Assembly: GCA_910890315.1 (NCBI GenBank)
Contig: CAJVGD010000046.1
Coordinates: 372,001 to 436,000, forward strand
Source of the DNA: Serendipita indica DSM 11827
Lineage: Eukaryota > Basidiomycota > Agaricomycetes > Sebacinales > Serendipitaceae
Reading direction: 5' to 3'
Length of the DNA: 64,000 bases
The notes under the pieces are model-generated. The model did no database searches. It had not been told where the DNA came from and saw nothing but the letters and a program-made list of their open reading frames with translations. The position numbers were made by a program, and so were the translations under genes. Shown here piece after piece: positions 41,817 through 51,606 of the stretch (positions are counted from its first letter, which is position 1; each line of letters opens with the position of its first letter).

Positions 41817-43338
41817 CTAGTCAGAAAAACGGACAGATAGATTGCTGAGACTGACCTCTATGGCCAATGAGGATGCGCCCCGAACCTTCTGACATTCGGC
41901 TTGCACATTCAACCCTTTTTGCGTCGTCAACTCTTTCGTTACGATGGATCTATGCAACGCGCGGAAACACGCCTCCATTCGAAATTCGGTATACAACTGC
42001 CGGTTGTATTTTCGCTAACGATGTTCAACAGACATACAAGATAAAAGAAACTCGTCTCCTACCTCTGCCTTGCGTACATCTTCGGCGTACAAATGACTTT
42101 GATGTATCAAAAAGTCGTCGGAGAGAACGTAGAAGGAAATGCCAGCGAGGTACATTTCGTAGAGGCAGCTCGCCTTGTTTCCACCGTATCCGATGAACCG
42201 CTCGTCGCACCATGGGGCGCTGTCGCGCTTGAAGATGACATACGGCTCGTAGGCATGTTGGTACGCATGCACCTTGTACACATCGCCAGGTGCGGCTTGA
42301 AAGTAGCGTGAATAGTCGGAACTATTATGGCCACCTATTCCCGGGTTATCTCGGGCCAATTTAGCAGCGAACCGCTCACCTTCCCAAGCTTGATGGAACA
42401 CTTGAATCTTCCCAGCATCATGTAGTCGCCGAAGCCTCTGTTTAGCTGGTGAGCACTATTTGATTACCATAATTTGTTTCGCTGACCTCTTTGGTCCGCG
42501 GAAAGCTAGCCTCGTTTCCACCATCCTCAGCTACGACGTATTCAAAGGCTGGAACCACAAATGCAGCGTCTCCGGCTCTGAGCATACCCATCATCTCTTT
42601 GCTCGCCAACAGTCGTTGTCTGAATCCGGTACAGACAGCAAAGTCAACGTCGAGCATCATCACATAATTTGTACGTGCAAAGAGACGCGCTGCATTGCGC
42701 CACATGTTGAATTGGCGGTCAAAATTGTCGAGAATGAGATGTACATCCACCCATTTTGACATGCCGGGGGTGGAAAGGTACAGCTCGTGCAGTTCGTCGA
42801 GAATACGGTCGCGATGAGCTCGTGGTGACTCTGTGACGTGAAGAGCGACAGATATTGGGCCTTTTATAACTCATTAATGGCACCTCCCGGTTTGAAAGGT
42901 GTAAATACCTTGATATCGTTTGGCTAGTCTGCCAAGGACGGAAAACCTGTTGCTGGTGACGATTGTGAGAAGTGTAATGTCCTCTTTGGCAAGAGTCCCA
43001 TCCATGCTAGGACCGCTCGCTTTGAAGTAGAACGGAATGACCCTGTTTGGACGCATCGAGTGGCTGAACGCCTTGGACAAGAACAAAGACTCGGGTGTTG
43101 CGTGCCGAGTATGGGATACGAAAGCGCTAGAAAGAAATGAGGAAGGCTCCCAAAATATGAGATCTTCGCCCCAAACATCTGCCTTTTCAAGGTCCGGGAG
43201 TTTCGTATCCAAGAACCGACGTGTGACCGAGAGAGGAAGGTAGCTTAGGATACAGTATGCACAAGCTACAGCAATATAGGTGACCAGTATGTAGTATGAA
43301 AGAGCGCAGGCCGCCCTCAGTGAAGCGGTGGACCTCAT
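41817..43338 (-). CDS. LARGE-like glycosyltransferase (GT49-type), Golgi type II membrane protein
   Basis: ATG 43338 leads to a basic N-terminus and one membrane span (SYYILVTYIAVACAYCILSYL), the layout of Golgi glycosyltransferases; an in-frame ATG at 43434 is possible. The catalytic part has LTIVTSNRFSVLGRLAKRYQ, WVDVHLILDNFDRQFNMWRN, a DxD metal motif in YVMMLDVDFAVC, AFVVPAFEYV, and the C-terminal block DERFIGYGGNKASCLYEMYL, then LSDDFLIHQSHLY, which is strongly like LARGE/B4GAT1. In animals these enzymes build matriglycan or poly-LacNAc; the fungal product is unknown. The exact last exon is uncertain (TAG at 41817-41819 unspliced, or 41814-41816 if a 40-nt intron is removed). GNAT lies 99 nt upstream on the same strand. 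Confidence 0.82.
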
Positions 43339-43437
43339 TGTGGGGGAGTCCAAGGTATTACTCGTGACATTACGAGAGCAACTCAAAACATTCATCAAAA
43401 GTTCGATACTTTGCATCCACTCTGGAATATCCATCTC

Positions 43438-44074
43438 TCAGGCAGTCGAAGGGGGAGGGCGTAAGTCCAATTGCCACAGCTCGAGATCAAGAGACACCCC
43501 ATTCTTCTCTCCGACTCCAGGCATGAATCCTGTTCTCTTAAAACCTTCTCGAGCAAAGAATCGTGCTGAACCCTGGTTGGTCCCAGAAATCCCTGCGATG
43601 ACGACATAGTAGCCCATAACTCGAAGCTCTGAAAGCAACTTTTGAAGGAGGTGATGTCCCAATCCCTTTCCAGTATAGTCATTTCGACAGGCAATGGCAC
43701 ACTCCACTGTCCTGGGGGTAATTGTTTGGTGAATAGAGCGACTATATGATAATTGGATACATACCTATCATAACCGCTTCCATATCTAAAACTTGAGGCA
43801 GACGTGAAACCCGCCAGGGCACCAGAGGCTTCAAAGATGCCAAAAGCGGGGTATTTAGGCAGCGTATTCTTCAACCACGTCTTACGGGCTTCGACAGTAT
43901 CTGGCTCCGTCCTCCAGATAGAGAGCGTATTCAGAATGACATAGTTGACGATCTACAGCTCTTGAGGGGTCTTATCAAAGAGACTTGGATGTGGCAGCTG
44001 ACCTCGACGACTTCTGGGACATCTTTTTCTTCCAAAGTTCTTAAGTAAAATCCGTCCGGTAGTCCGTTAGCCAT
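43438..44074 (-). CDS. GNAT-family N-acetyltransferase
   Basis: Acetyl-CoA-dependent acetyltransferase, most like the phosphinothricin/amino-acid acetyltransferase branch. ATG 44074 opens MANGLPDGFYLRTLEEKDVP, a typical first strand. Family blocks: VNYVILNTLSIWRTEPDTVE, FGIFEASGALAGFTSASSFR, VECAIACRNDYTGKGLGHHL with the acetyl-CoA loop, LRVMGYYVVIAGISGTNQGS and ARFFAREGFKRTG. Two short introns. Stop TGA 43438-43440, about 185 codons. The substrate is not predictable. It is head to head with Rer1, with 187 nt between start codons. Confidence 0.87.
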
Positions 44075-44261
44075 TCAGGACAAGTCTTGATGCGTAGCGG
44101 TGCGGCCAAAGTCTAGCGTGGCACTGGTGATAATCCTGGCTTTAAATAGTCGAGTGTATAAATCGCTTGGTTTTTATTGCAGAGATATTCGACAGCGAGT
44201 GCTAGGCGACGTGGTCGGCAGCAAGAGCTTGGACCTGACGACAATTTCTTAAATTCCAAAG

Positions 44262-45132
44262 ATGATGGACTCGGACCCAGATGCGAATCTTCCGCCGCTC
44301 ATACAACAAGTTCAAGACCAGTATCGCAAGTATACGCGTGTCTATCAGCATTATTTAGACCGAACGACGCCCCATGTAATGCAACGCTGGCTCGCGACTG
44401 GCGGCATTTTTGCCCTCTTTATGCTTCGTGTTATCTTTGCACAAGGAGTGAGTGTTATCTACACGTGGTTTATGTCGCTTGGGCACTGATATGGATGTAA
44501 CAGTGGTATATTGGTGAGTCCAAATGCGTTTTGAGGGTGACGGTGCTGATTATCCGCGTGTCTTTTCCGGCTCTCAGTGTGTTGTACGTCCTATTTGTGC
44601 TTATGGGATACCTTTTGGCTCACATCCCTTTAGACGCGCATGCAATCTACATGCTCAATCTCCTCCTTGCATTCCTGCAACCGAGATTTGATCCATCGTT
44701 AGAAGCTGACCTTATGGATGACGAAATTGAAGCTGGAGGCGGAGAAACGCCCCTTCCGACCTCGGCAAAGGACGACGAGTTCCGACCGTTTGTTCGCAGG
44801 CTTCCTGAGTGGAGTTTCTGGTGCGTACACATCGTGACCTACAGCAAGGGCAAGAGTGTTGATCATCTCGACAACCAGGCTCTCCGCCACCCGAGCTACC
44901 GTCCTAGCTCTTCTCGCTTCCCTCTTTAGCGTCTTCGACGTTCCCGTCTTCTGGCCCATTCTTGTCGTCTACTTCTTTGTCCTCTTCACCCTGACGATGA
45001 GACGCCAAATACAGTAAGTGTCATCAAGCCTCTTAAACTCTATATTCTGATTGACCCGACAGGCATATGATCAAATACAAGTATATTCCCTTCGACTTTG
45101 GCCGCAAGGCTCGCTACGGAGGCAAAAAGTAG
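44262..45132 (+). CDS. RER1: ER retention/retrieval receptor Rer1
   Basis: Golgi membrane protein that returns ER membrane proteins by binding their transmembrane segments. Spliced, it reads [55 protein letters not shown], then [60 protein letters not shown], and the basic tail [20 protein letters not shown], which matches the Rer1 family throughout and carries four spans. Keeping this sequence requires two consecutive microexons of 10 and 6 nt. ATG 44262 or the adjacent 44265; stop TAG 45130-45132. Confidence 0.95.
44504..44513 (+). other. 10-nt microexon of RER1
   Basis: TGGTATATTG is bounded by AACAG and GTGAGT. It encodes WYI plus the first base of Val in the family-invariant QGWYIVCYA stretch. 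The following intron is 44514-44577 (64 nt). Confidence 0.85.
44578..44583 (+). other. 6-nt microexon of RER1, next to the 10-nt one
   Basis: TGTGTT is bounded by CTCTCAG and GTACGT. It completes Val, adds Cys and gives the first base of Tyr. The next intron, 44584-44633, is 50 nt. Together the two microexons turn ...AQG into [18 protein letters not shown], an exact family fit. Confidence 0.85.
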
Positions 45133-45301
45133 ATCTGTACTGCCACTCGGATTACTCGACATCGTTTTTGATGGTTAACCATGTCTGTAATCGGTGTAAA
45201 TCTGGTATTTTTTATGCACACGTCTATTCATTTGCCCGTCTTCTGCGGCTTGAGATCAGCTTTCAACTTTGCCACCTTTTGCTCCTGACTCCGACCTTCT
45301 C

Positions 45302-47749
45302 ATGGGTATGACGGAGCCATCAAACGAGCATTCGTATCTATTGAGACTCGGAGATGAGCTCCTGCTCAGTATCTTGGAGCTTTTGAGCGTCCGGGACATT
45401 TTGTCGTGCTCTTTGGTAAGGAATCTAGAAATCCAGCGACGTAATGGCGACTGTCGGTCCTGACGTCTTCATCTAGACCAACAGCAGGCTTCGCACTGTT
45501 TCTAATGCGGCATTTCTCCCCTTTCGCTTAGCTCTCAAACACTATGAGCTCCAATACCACCCGTACGACTCGCCGCTGCAATCGACGCCGGATCGCCCTC
45601 TGGGCGAATTGCTAGAGTCAATCCACACCTTGAATCGCAATTGGCTACACCTTAATGTGACCGACAAATCCAGCTTGAGAATCATCGAGCCTATGGACGA
45701 CATTTACTTCTTCAATCAGAAGGTCATCGTCAGTCGTTATGATGATAGCGACGACGAGGACATGATTGATGATCTGGACCGTCAATGGGACATTGAAGTC
45801 TTTGGATACGGTGCACCAGAAGCGGTGGACGATGGGGACATTGTTGAAATCGATGAAGATGGGGCCATCGTAGAAGAAATAGACCCAGAGTCGCATGGGA
45901 TCGACGTGAACGCAATCGAAACGGACGAAGAGGACTCGGACGGAGAAGCGCCGTCACAGAGTGGAAGTGAAGACTCGAACTCGGACGATATCGAGATCCT
46001 AGAAAACGAGGGTATTCATACGACGGGCCTCCTTCGGGTGACAACTTCGACACTACGTACGAATCAAGTCGACATCACTCAAGACCTGATCATCACCGCC
46101 GAGAAGTGGCTGAGGAGTAAAGTGTAAGTTTCACAATCCTCACAGTCGCCTTCGAGCTTACATCAAGTAGTAAAAAATCGGCACGAAGACCAGTCCGGGG
46201 CGGTCTCAATTTTGCTCGAGAGACCCATTTCTTGCGGTGCTTGTCCGTGACGGATCTCAAACCACATCCTGCTTGCAATGCAAATCTTGGAGCGATAAAT
46301 GTGCAAAGTTTGTGCACAGTCAACAAAGAGGACTATGAAGAGCCACTAGACTTGCGAATACAAGGCCCCCTGGTGGCGTTCGCTGTCCGACATGCACAGT
46401 TAGATAGGATTGTCGTCGTGAACTGGCAGAGCCCTTTGCGCTCGATCACGGTGAGCTACTGGCCAGTGTTTGGATCCCTTGCTCACCTGTGAGCAGATTT
46501 CGCTGGTCAAAGAGCTATATATGGACATTCACTTCCTCGCTAATGATCTGCTCGCCATTCTCGCTTGTCCAGTCACCGACGCTGACATGCTGCGACGAGG
46601 GTTGGACGACGAAAGCTTTCCCATACGACCACGGGGTGGCAGGTTGAAACTTTATATCTACTATGTTGGACCAAGTAAAGGTACTGGACTCACAAGTCCT
46701 TGGCTCCTTCAAACCCTCCTCCTTCCACGCTTCATCGACCGATTAAGCGTGGACCTCGAAGCTGGCAAGTTTTTGCCACAGGCATCTGAGCACTCGTCAC
46801 AACCAGCCAAGGGAGCCCCAGCCCTCGCCGACGGGCTAGCGTACCGGCATACAAATGAGGCAGGCGTAATTGGCATCACATTTAGCGGCTTTGTGCACAA
46901 ACGGACAGCAGCCTCTGATGAAGACAACCCTGACTCAGGAACCGAGTGGATTGTAGACATTGTGGTTCTCAAATCCCACTTGCTCAAACTGGCAAAAACC
47001 GCCATGGACCAAAAATCTGCCGGCGAATGCGAGTGGGATGAATGGATCGGGAGCAATGGGGAGTACGTACGTGTGTTCCCGCATAGTGAAGAAGGTTGGC
47101 TTGGCTTGCCAAAACTGTATGAAGCAAGTGGCTACCGATTAGCCAGTATCACACCTTTACGACGCGGTGACCAGCAAATCGAATATCCATATGCGGTAGA
47201 AGCTGGTGATGGGACAAGCGACGCAAAGCATATAGTCCAAGCCGATCGACGGATGGACGTACTCGATTTTTGCCCTGCTCGAATCGATGGTGCGTCTAAC
47301 TTATACAGAAACAGAACATTGACACATTTTTAGATGTACGGGAGGCGCTAGCAGCTAAAAGAAGGCGAAAAGAGTTGGAGGATGCCAACGAGGACCCAGA
47401 GGAACCAAATTTGGGCATGTTCGGCGTCGATCGTGCAAGTCTGCTGGACGGAGAAGGATCCGAAATAACACTCGTAGAGGCACCCAGTAAAATTGAGGGT
47501 GGCCCATTCGTTGGTGCCGTGGAAAGCTCTCTGCCGTATATCCTCAGTCGTTTCGACCTCGACAGGGGGAGGAAAGCAGATGGAACACTGCCTCTTCCCG
47601 AGTCGATATGGATGACTGAGACAGAGCTTGTCCTCCAGGTGAGAAAAAAGACTCGTATAGCTGTCTGGTAGCTCACCGTCTCTTAGGTTCGTACTGGCGA
47701 TGACGAGGAAGCTCCGTATCTCTGTTTTGATAGATATAGTCTAATATAG
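45302..47749 (+). CDS. F-box protein with long acidic insert
   Basis: The start is ATG 45302 (MGMTEPSNE) or 45308. An F-box-like helix set follows (YLLRLGDELLLSILELLSVR, DILSCSLTNSRLRTV), suggesting an Skp1-binding SCF subunit. A long acidic stretch comes after (SRYDDSDDEDMIDDLDRQWD and EIDEDGAIVEEIDPESHGID, then DSDGEAPSQSGSEDSNSDD). The C-terminal half contains LVAFAVRHAQLDRIVVVNWQ, LYMDIHFLANDLLAILACP, FSGFVHKRTA and SDDEEAPYLCFDRYSLI-type sequence, with no recognised repeat. The exon join SKV-SKKSARRP uses a 44-nt intron. About 700 residues; stop TAG 47747-47749, convergent with the bL12m gene 64 nt away. The F-box call is moderate; the target is unknown. Confidence 0.72.
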
Positions 47750-47813
47750 ACGCGACGAATATGGAGCTGGTCCAAACGATGCATTAATGTGCCTATGATA
47801 TGGAAAGCAGAAT

Positions 47814-48633
47814 CTACTCCATGACAACCTTTGCCCCTAGGGCTTCGAATGCCGCCTTGAGCTTCTCGGCTTCTTCCTTTGGGATGTTCTCTTTTAGCGT
47901 TTGCGGTACTGATTCTGCAAACTTCTTTGCCTGGACAAAAGTGAGTGTATCTTCTTGGTAGAGAAGAGTATACATACTCCATGAGATTCATATTTGCAAA
48001 GGTTGCCTTAACCTCACGAATAACCTTTGCCTTGCTGGCAGCATCAAACGACTCTAGTCGGAGCGTAAAGGTCGACTTTTCCTTTGGCTTCTCCTGTAGT
48101 GGTGTTAGTGGATATACCAATATATCAAATTTACATACCTCTGGTGGTGCTACTTCTTCTTCGACAGGAGCGGCAGCAGCAACTGGAGCAGCAGAGGCTG
48201 CCGGCATGGCAATTTCGGTAATGTTTAGACGCGTCTGTTGGAGAAAAAGTAGTGTCAGCACATTACGAATATGATTGAGCAAGTAGCGAGCGGTCCAGAG
48301 ACATTTGACAATGCGATTTCGACCATCTTGGACCGCGGCGAATACGACGCTTCAACTCACCTTGAGCAACGAGACGAGATCTGCAGCTTGAAGTAGTGAT
48401 AGAGAAGAGATGTCGTCCACCAGTTTATGGATTTTCGCATCCCCTGCTGGAGGAGGGGCTGAGCTCGACGAGGTTGATGCTGCTGCTTCTGTAGCTGCGA
48501 ACCGTCGACATGAGTTGGTTGAAGTAGCTGATATTGACTGCCTGGATGCTCCCAATGGGCGGATTACTTTCGCCAATGACCTGGTCGTCGTCCGTATTGA
48601 AGCCTGCAAGGCAAATGTTGAGAAAGTGACCAT
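47814..48633 (-). CDS. MNP1: Mitochondrial ribosomal protein bL12m (L7/L12 family)
   Basis: Stalk protein of the large mitochondrial ribosomal subunit that recruits translation factors. ATG 48633 opens a presequence-like stretch rich in Arg, Ser, Thr and Ala (MVTFSTFALQASIRTTTRSL). The N-terminal dimerisation part is HKLVDDISSLSLLQAADLVS, then an Ala-rich hinge (MPAASAAPVAAAAPVEEE). The factor-binding domain reads FTLRLESFDAASKAKVIREV, then AKKFAESVPQTLKENIPKEE and AEKLKAAFEALGAKVVME, as in bacterial L7/L12. Three or four short introns. Stop TAG 47814-47816. It is head to head with the PARG gene, 196 nt apart. Confidence 0.95.
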
Positions 48634-48829
48634 GTTACTACGCGTTTTGAAGGCTATCTAACCATTTTCAGATTGCTGGAAGGTAAGTCGACAAAGTGCA
48701 CACGCAGGAGCGCGACGAGGCAAAGGTTGAAAAGTTGATCGGCCAACGCTATGCGCCGAGACGGCGTCTGTGTACTTTGGACTCTACCAAACACTAGAAT
48801 AATTGTGTGGATATTATTATACGGACAAA

Positions 48830-50029
48830 ATGCTCCGACAATCAAAGTTGCCAGCGTCTTGGATCTCACGCAATGCGAATCATCGCGGCAGCGCTTCTGG
48901 CGGGTCTCCACACACCACTTCAGACTCGTCGACACCACAGACTTCATCCTCTTCCCACTCTCCTAGGTCTCCACCGCAAATGGACGAACGAGAGAAATTA
49001 CGCCTGCTCGCTCAGCAGACGCTGGATGTCATCGCCAGAGGGGTCTACACCAGCCCCTCCGGACAGGTAATCCACATACGCCATATTGTTGAAATGTCCA
49101 TGAGAGGCACATTGTTCTACTCACCGCAAGCTTTTGACAATTGGGAAACCCTCCGAACCCCGAGCGGCCTCAACCCCATCCATACCCGCTTTAGCTGTAC
49201 AGAGCGAACGACGCTACAAGCGGCCCAAGAGTTTGCAAACGAAGCTCGTCAAGTCGCAGCGCAAGCACGCTCCAATGCTCCCCCCAGAGTGGGCGTCCTC
49301 AATTTTGCGGTGAGGCATTCTTGTCTTTGTGGGTCCAAGCACTCATCCGTCGCAGAGTGCCACAAAACCTGGAGGAGGGTTCAAGAACGGTGCAAAGGCT
49401 CAGGAAGAGTCCATCGCCCGTGTATCAGCTCTCTACGCATCACTCACGACGCCAACCGGTCTTCAATTTTACAAACGCGATGCCCGTAGGCGACAAGGAC
49501 CAACTTACTCGGACGCCATGGTTTACAGTCCACATGTTCTTGTGTTTAATACCGATGAGCTCCAGCTACTGGACGAGCCTTATGAGATTGCGGTCGTAAC
49601 CTCGCCAGCAGTCAACGCGGGCGAAGTCAGAGATCAGAACCGGCATCAAGACCAGGGCAAAGTAGAGAGAGCAATTGGTCGACTTGTAAGTTTTACCTCT
49701 CCCTTGGAGTGCCCCGGCGCGCGATCGAAAGGCTGACATCTGTTGATGCCGTCCAGATGTACCAGCGAATGGCACGCATCCTCGCATTATTTCAAAACCG
49801 GGGCGATAATTACCTCGTACTTGGCAGTTACGGAACCGGTGTCTTTCGCAACCCAGTGGAGACAGTCGCGTCGATTTGGATGGACTTGCTCGTTCGCCCC
49901 GGAGCTCCGTTCGAAAACGTCTTCGAGCGCGTCGACTTTGCTATCATTGGCCATGACACTTTTGAACGCTTCAATTCTGTGTTTCAAGCCTCTATTCAGC
50001 TGCCATCAGCCGGAGCTACAGGCCGTTGA
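48830..50029 (+). CDS. Bacterial-type poly(ADP-ribose) glycohydrolase (TIGR02452/DUF2263 family)
   Basis: Macrodomain-fold enzyme that removes poly(ADP-ribose). The catalytic signature of PARG, GGG-x6-8-QEE, is present exactly as GGGFKNGAKAQEES. Upstream is GVLNFASATKP and downstream VSALYASL, YSDAMVYSPHVLVF, EIAVVTSPAVNAGEVR, and LVLGSYGTGVFRNP, all family blocks. ATG 48830 (MLRQSKLPAS) gives a Ser-rich leader; ATG 48979 (MDEREKLRLLAQQTL) starts right at the domain. Introns of 46 and ~71 nt. The tail after FERFNSVFQAS is short. This bacterial-type PARG is known in some fungi and animals lacking canonical PARG; it presumably acts on DNA-damage ADP-ribosylation. Confidence 0.88.
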
Positions 50030-50454
50030 CATGGTGTGATTCCATGAGTGGGTACGTCCGGAATACAGTATCATATGGGCGCATTTATCTATATGGGGAG
50101 TTCATGCCCACTTTGGAGCTCTGGGATGGCGGAGCGCGGACATAGAATGGCGCTGTCTCGGCGATGGTTTGGTTCCGCGAGGAGTCTGATTGAGGATGCC
50201 TACGGTAGTCAATTTGCCTGTAACAAAGCATGGAAATACCCTGCTTCTATACTCTTTGAACCCTTGAGGACGTCCATCCTGTCAGTTCTATCGAAAGGGG
50301 AAGGAAGCTTTCACCGATCGGGCGACTGGGTAAATTGACACACTGTTTGGTGTGTTAGTAGTCATTCTTTTCACCAGATCACTCACGCGTTGCCTCTGGC
50401 CTCACCGATACCACGACTCCGCGAATGTTGAGTACTTGTACGGTCCGAGATCGC

Positions 50455-50690
50455 AAGGGCCGATGCTTGTAATAGGCCAATGAGAGCTCGTGCGCCCACG
50501 GGAATAGCTTCTGCGACCGGATTGCCAGTATCAAGGACAGGGAAGCTCCTCATAGCACAGCCAAAAGTGGCAAACGGAGATTAGTAGTCTCACGTGAGTG
50601 TCACGACCACTGTCAAGGGAGTCATGTTTGGTATGAAGAGGAAAGATATATATTGCACCTCCCGTGGCGCAATTGAACAAGTAAGGGAGC
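50455..50690 (-). pseudogene. Relic of a Trk potassium transporter gene, antisense to the full copy
   Basis: Read on the minus strand, this stretch matches the Trk gene at about 53850-54105 at the DNA level, including part of an intron (GTGAGACTACT...CGTTTGCCACTTTT). Matching coding blocks are GNPVAEAIPVGARALIGLLQ versus GNPVTEAVPVGTRVLIGLLQ, and ATGGAIYIFPLHTK against PRRCFIYLFPSHQT. The duplicate lacks ~18 nt after the intron and shows no match beyond ASA-. No stop-free frame covers both halves. It is a decayed partial duplication in inverted orientation, 0.9 kb upstream of the intact gene. Confidence 0.75.
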
Positions 50691-51606
50691 TCTGTTACCC
50701 ACCGCAAAAAATGAAAGTCAACCTTTTGCATAATATCTTCCAGGAAAAGATTCGTGTAAATCCACATCAATTTGATGAGCGAGATACAGAAAGCCCAGGG
50801 TTCACAGTCATCATTATCGTTCCCTAAAAGTCTTTCATAGTCACTGAGCCTTCTTCCTCGCTCCCGGTCTAAATCCGCAATTGTGCGCGTTCCTTCCACG
50901 AAATCGCTTGAAGATCTCTTATATATTTTCTTGGTGGCTTGGGATCTCCCATCGCTACCTTTCACTTTGCTAGTGCTGAGCCTTTTTGTCCTTCTCTCCG
51001 GCCATCGCTGCGTTCTTGTGTGCCTCTCCAGTGGCTTTCTTCTGTAGCTCAGCTCTCCTTTCTCAGATCATATACTCCTGATGATGGTACTCATTAAGTC
51101 GGACAGGCTCTGTGCTGTTAGTTCACGCACACACATTTGAAACACAGTATTGACATCATTTAATGCGCTCAAATAGGTACGCATGCACTAGGGTGATCTT
51201 TATTCGGTACAATTGTTGCATTGGAGCTAACCAGACACAGACCAAGCTACTGTAAATAATAGATCCATTCTCGACCTGAGTGACAATCTAAGGGAATTTT
51301 GGAGTTCTTGCACCCGCCAGGACTGAGTTTGGGTACGGCTGGCCAAGGATGGAAGAATCATACGTGGAAAAACTCATCCAAAAACTCTGTAAGTACCGCC
51401 AAATAATTAAATCCGTGTTAAATATTTTAGATTGATTTATAACCGGATTGTCTAGATTGAATTCGCCGGATGCCACGAGTTGCTGAATCTGGTGCAACTC
51501 GCTCTCCACTGCGACGAGGTGTGCATATCCGCGGGTAGGGACTGGCTCATTTTACACCTCTAAATCGTCATAATCAACGAGATCGTTGTGACTGGGTGCC
51601 CAGGGA
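50691..51606. other. Region upstream of the Trk gene without a supported gene
   Basis: This 916-nt stretch has AT-rich patches and short open frames on both strands but no recognised domain. The minus-strand frame over 50700-50965 runs into the Trk relic and may be its decayed continuation. The rest should include the Trk promoter. Confidence 0.35.

Noticed and set aside
35969-44074. Biosynthetic gene cluster around the SDR, GST-kappa, glycosyltransferase and acetyltransferase genes
   Set aside because: There is no backbone enzyme (PKS, NRPS, terpene synthase) or cluster regulator. The genes are mixed with housekeeping genes and point in both directions.
50048-50338. 96-codon plus-strand frame after the PARG stop
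   Set aside because: It has no conserved block and no link to the PARG domain, which is complete before it.
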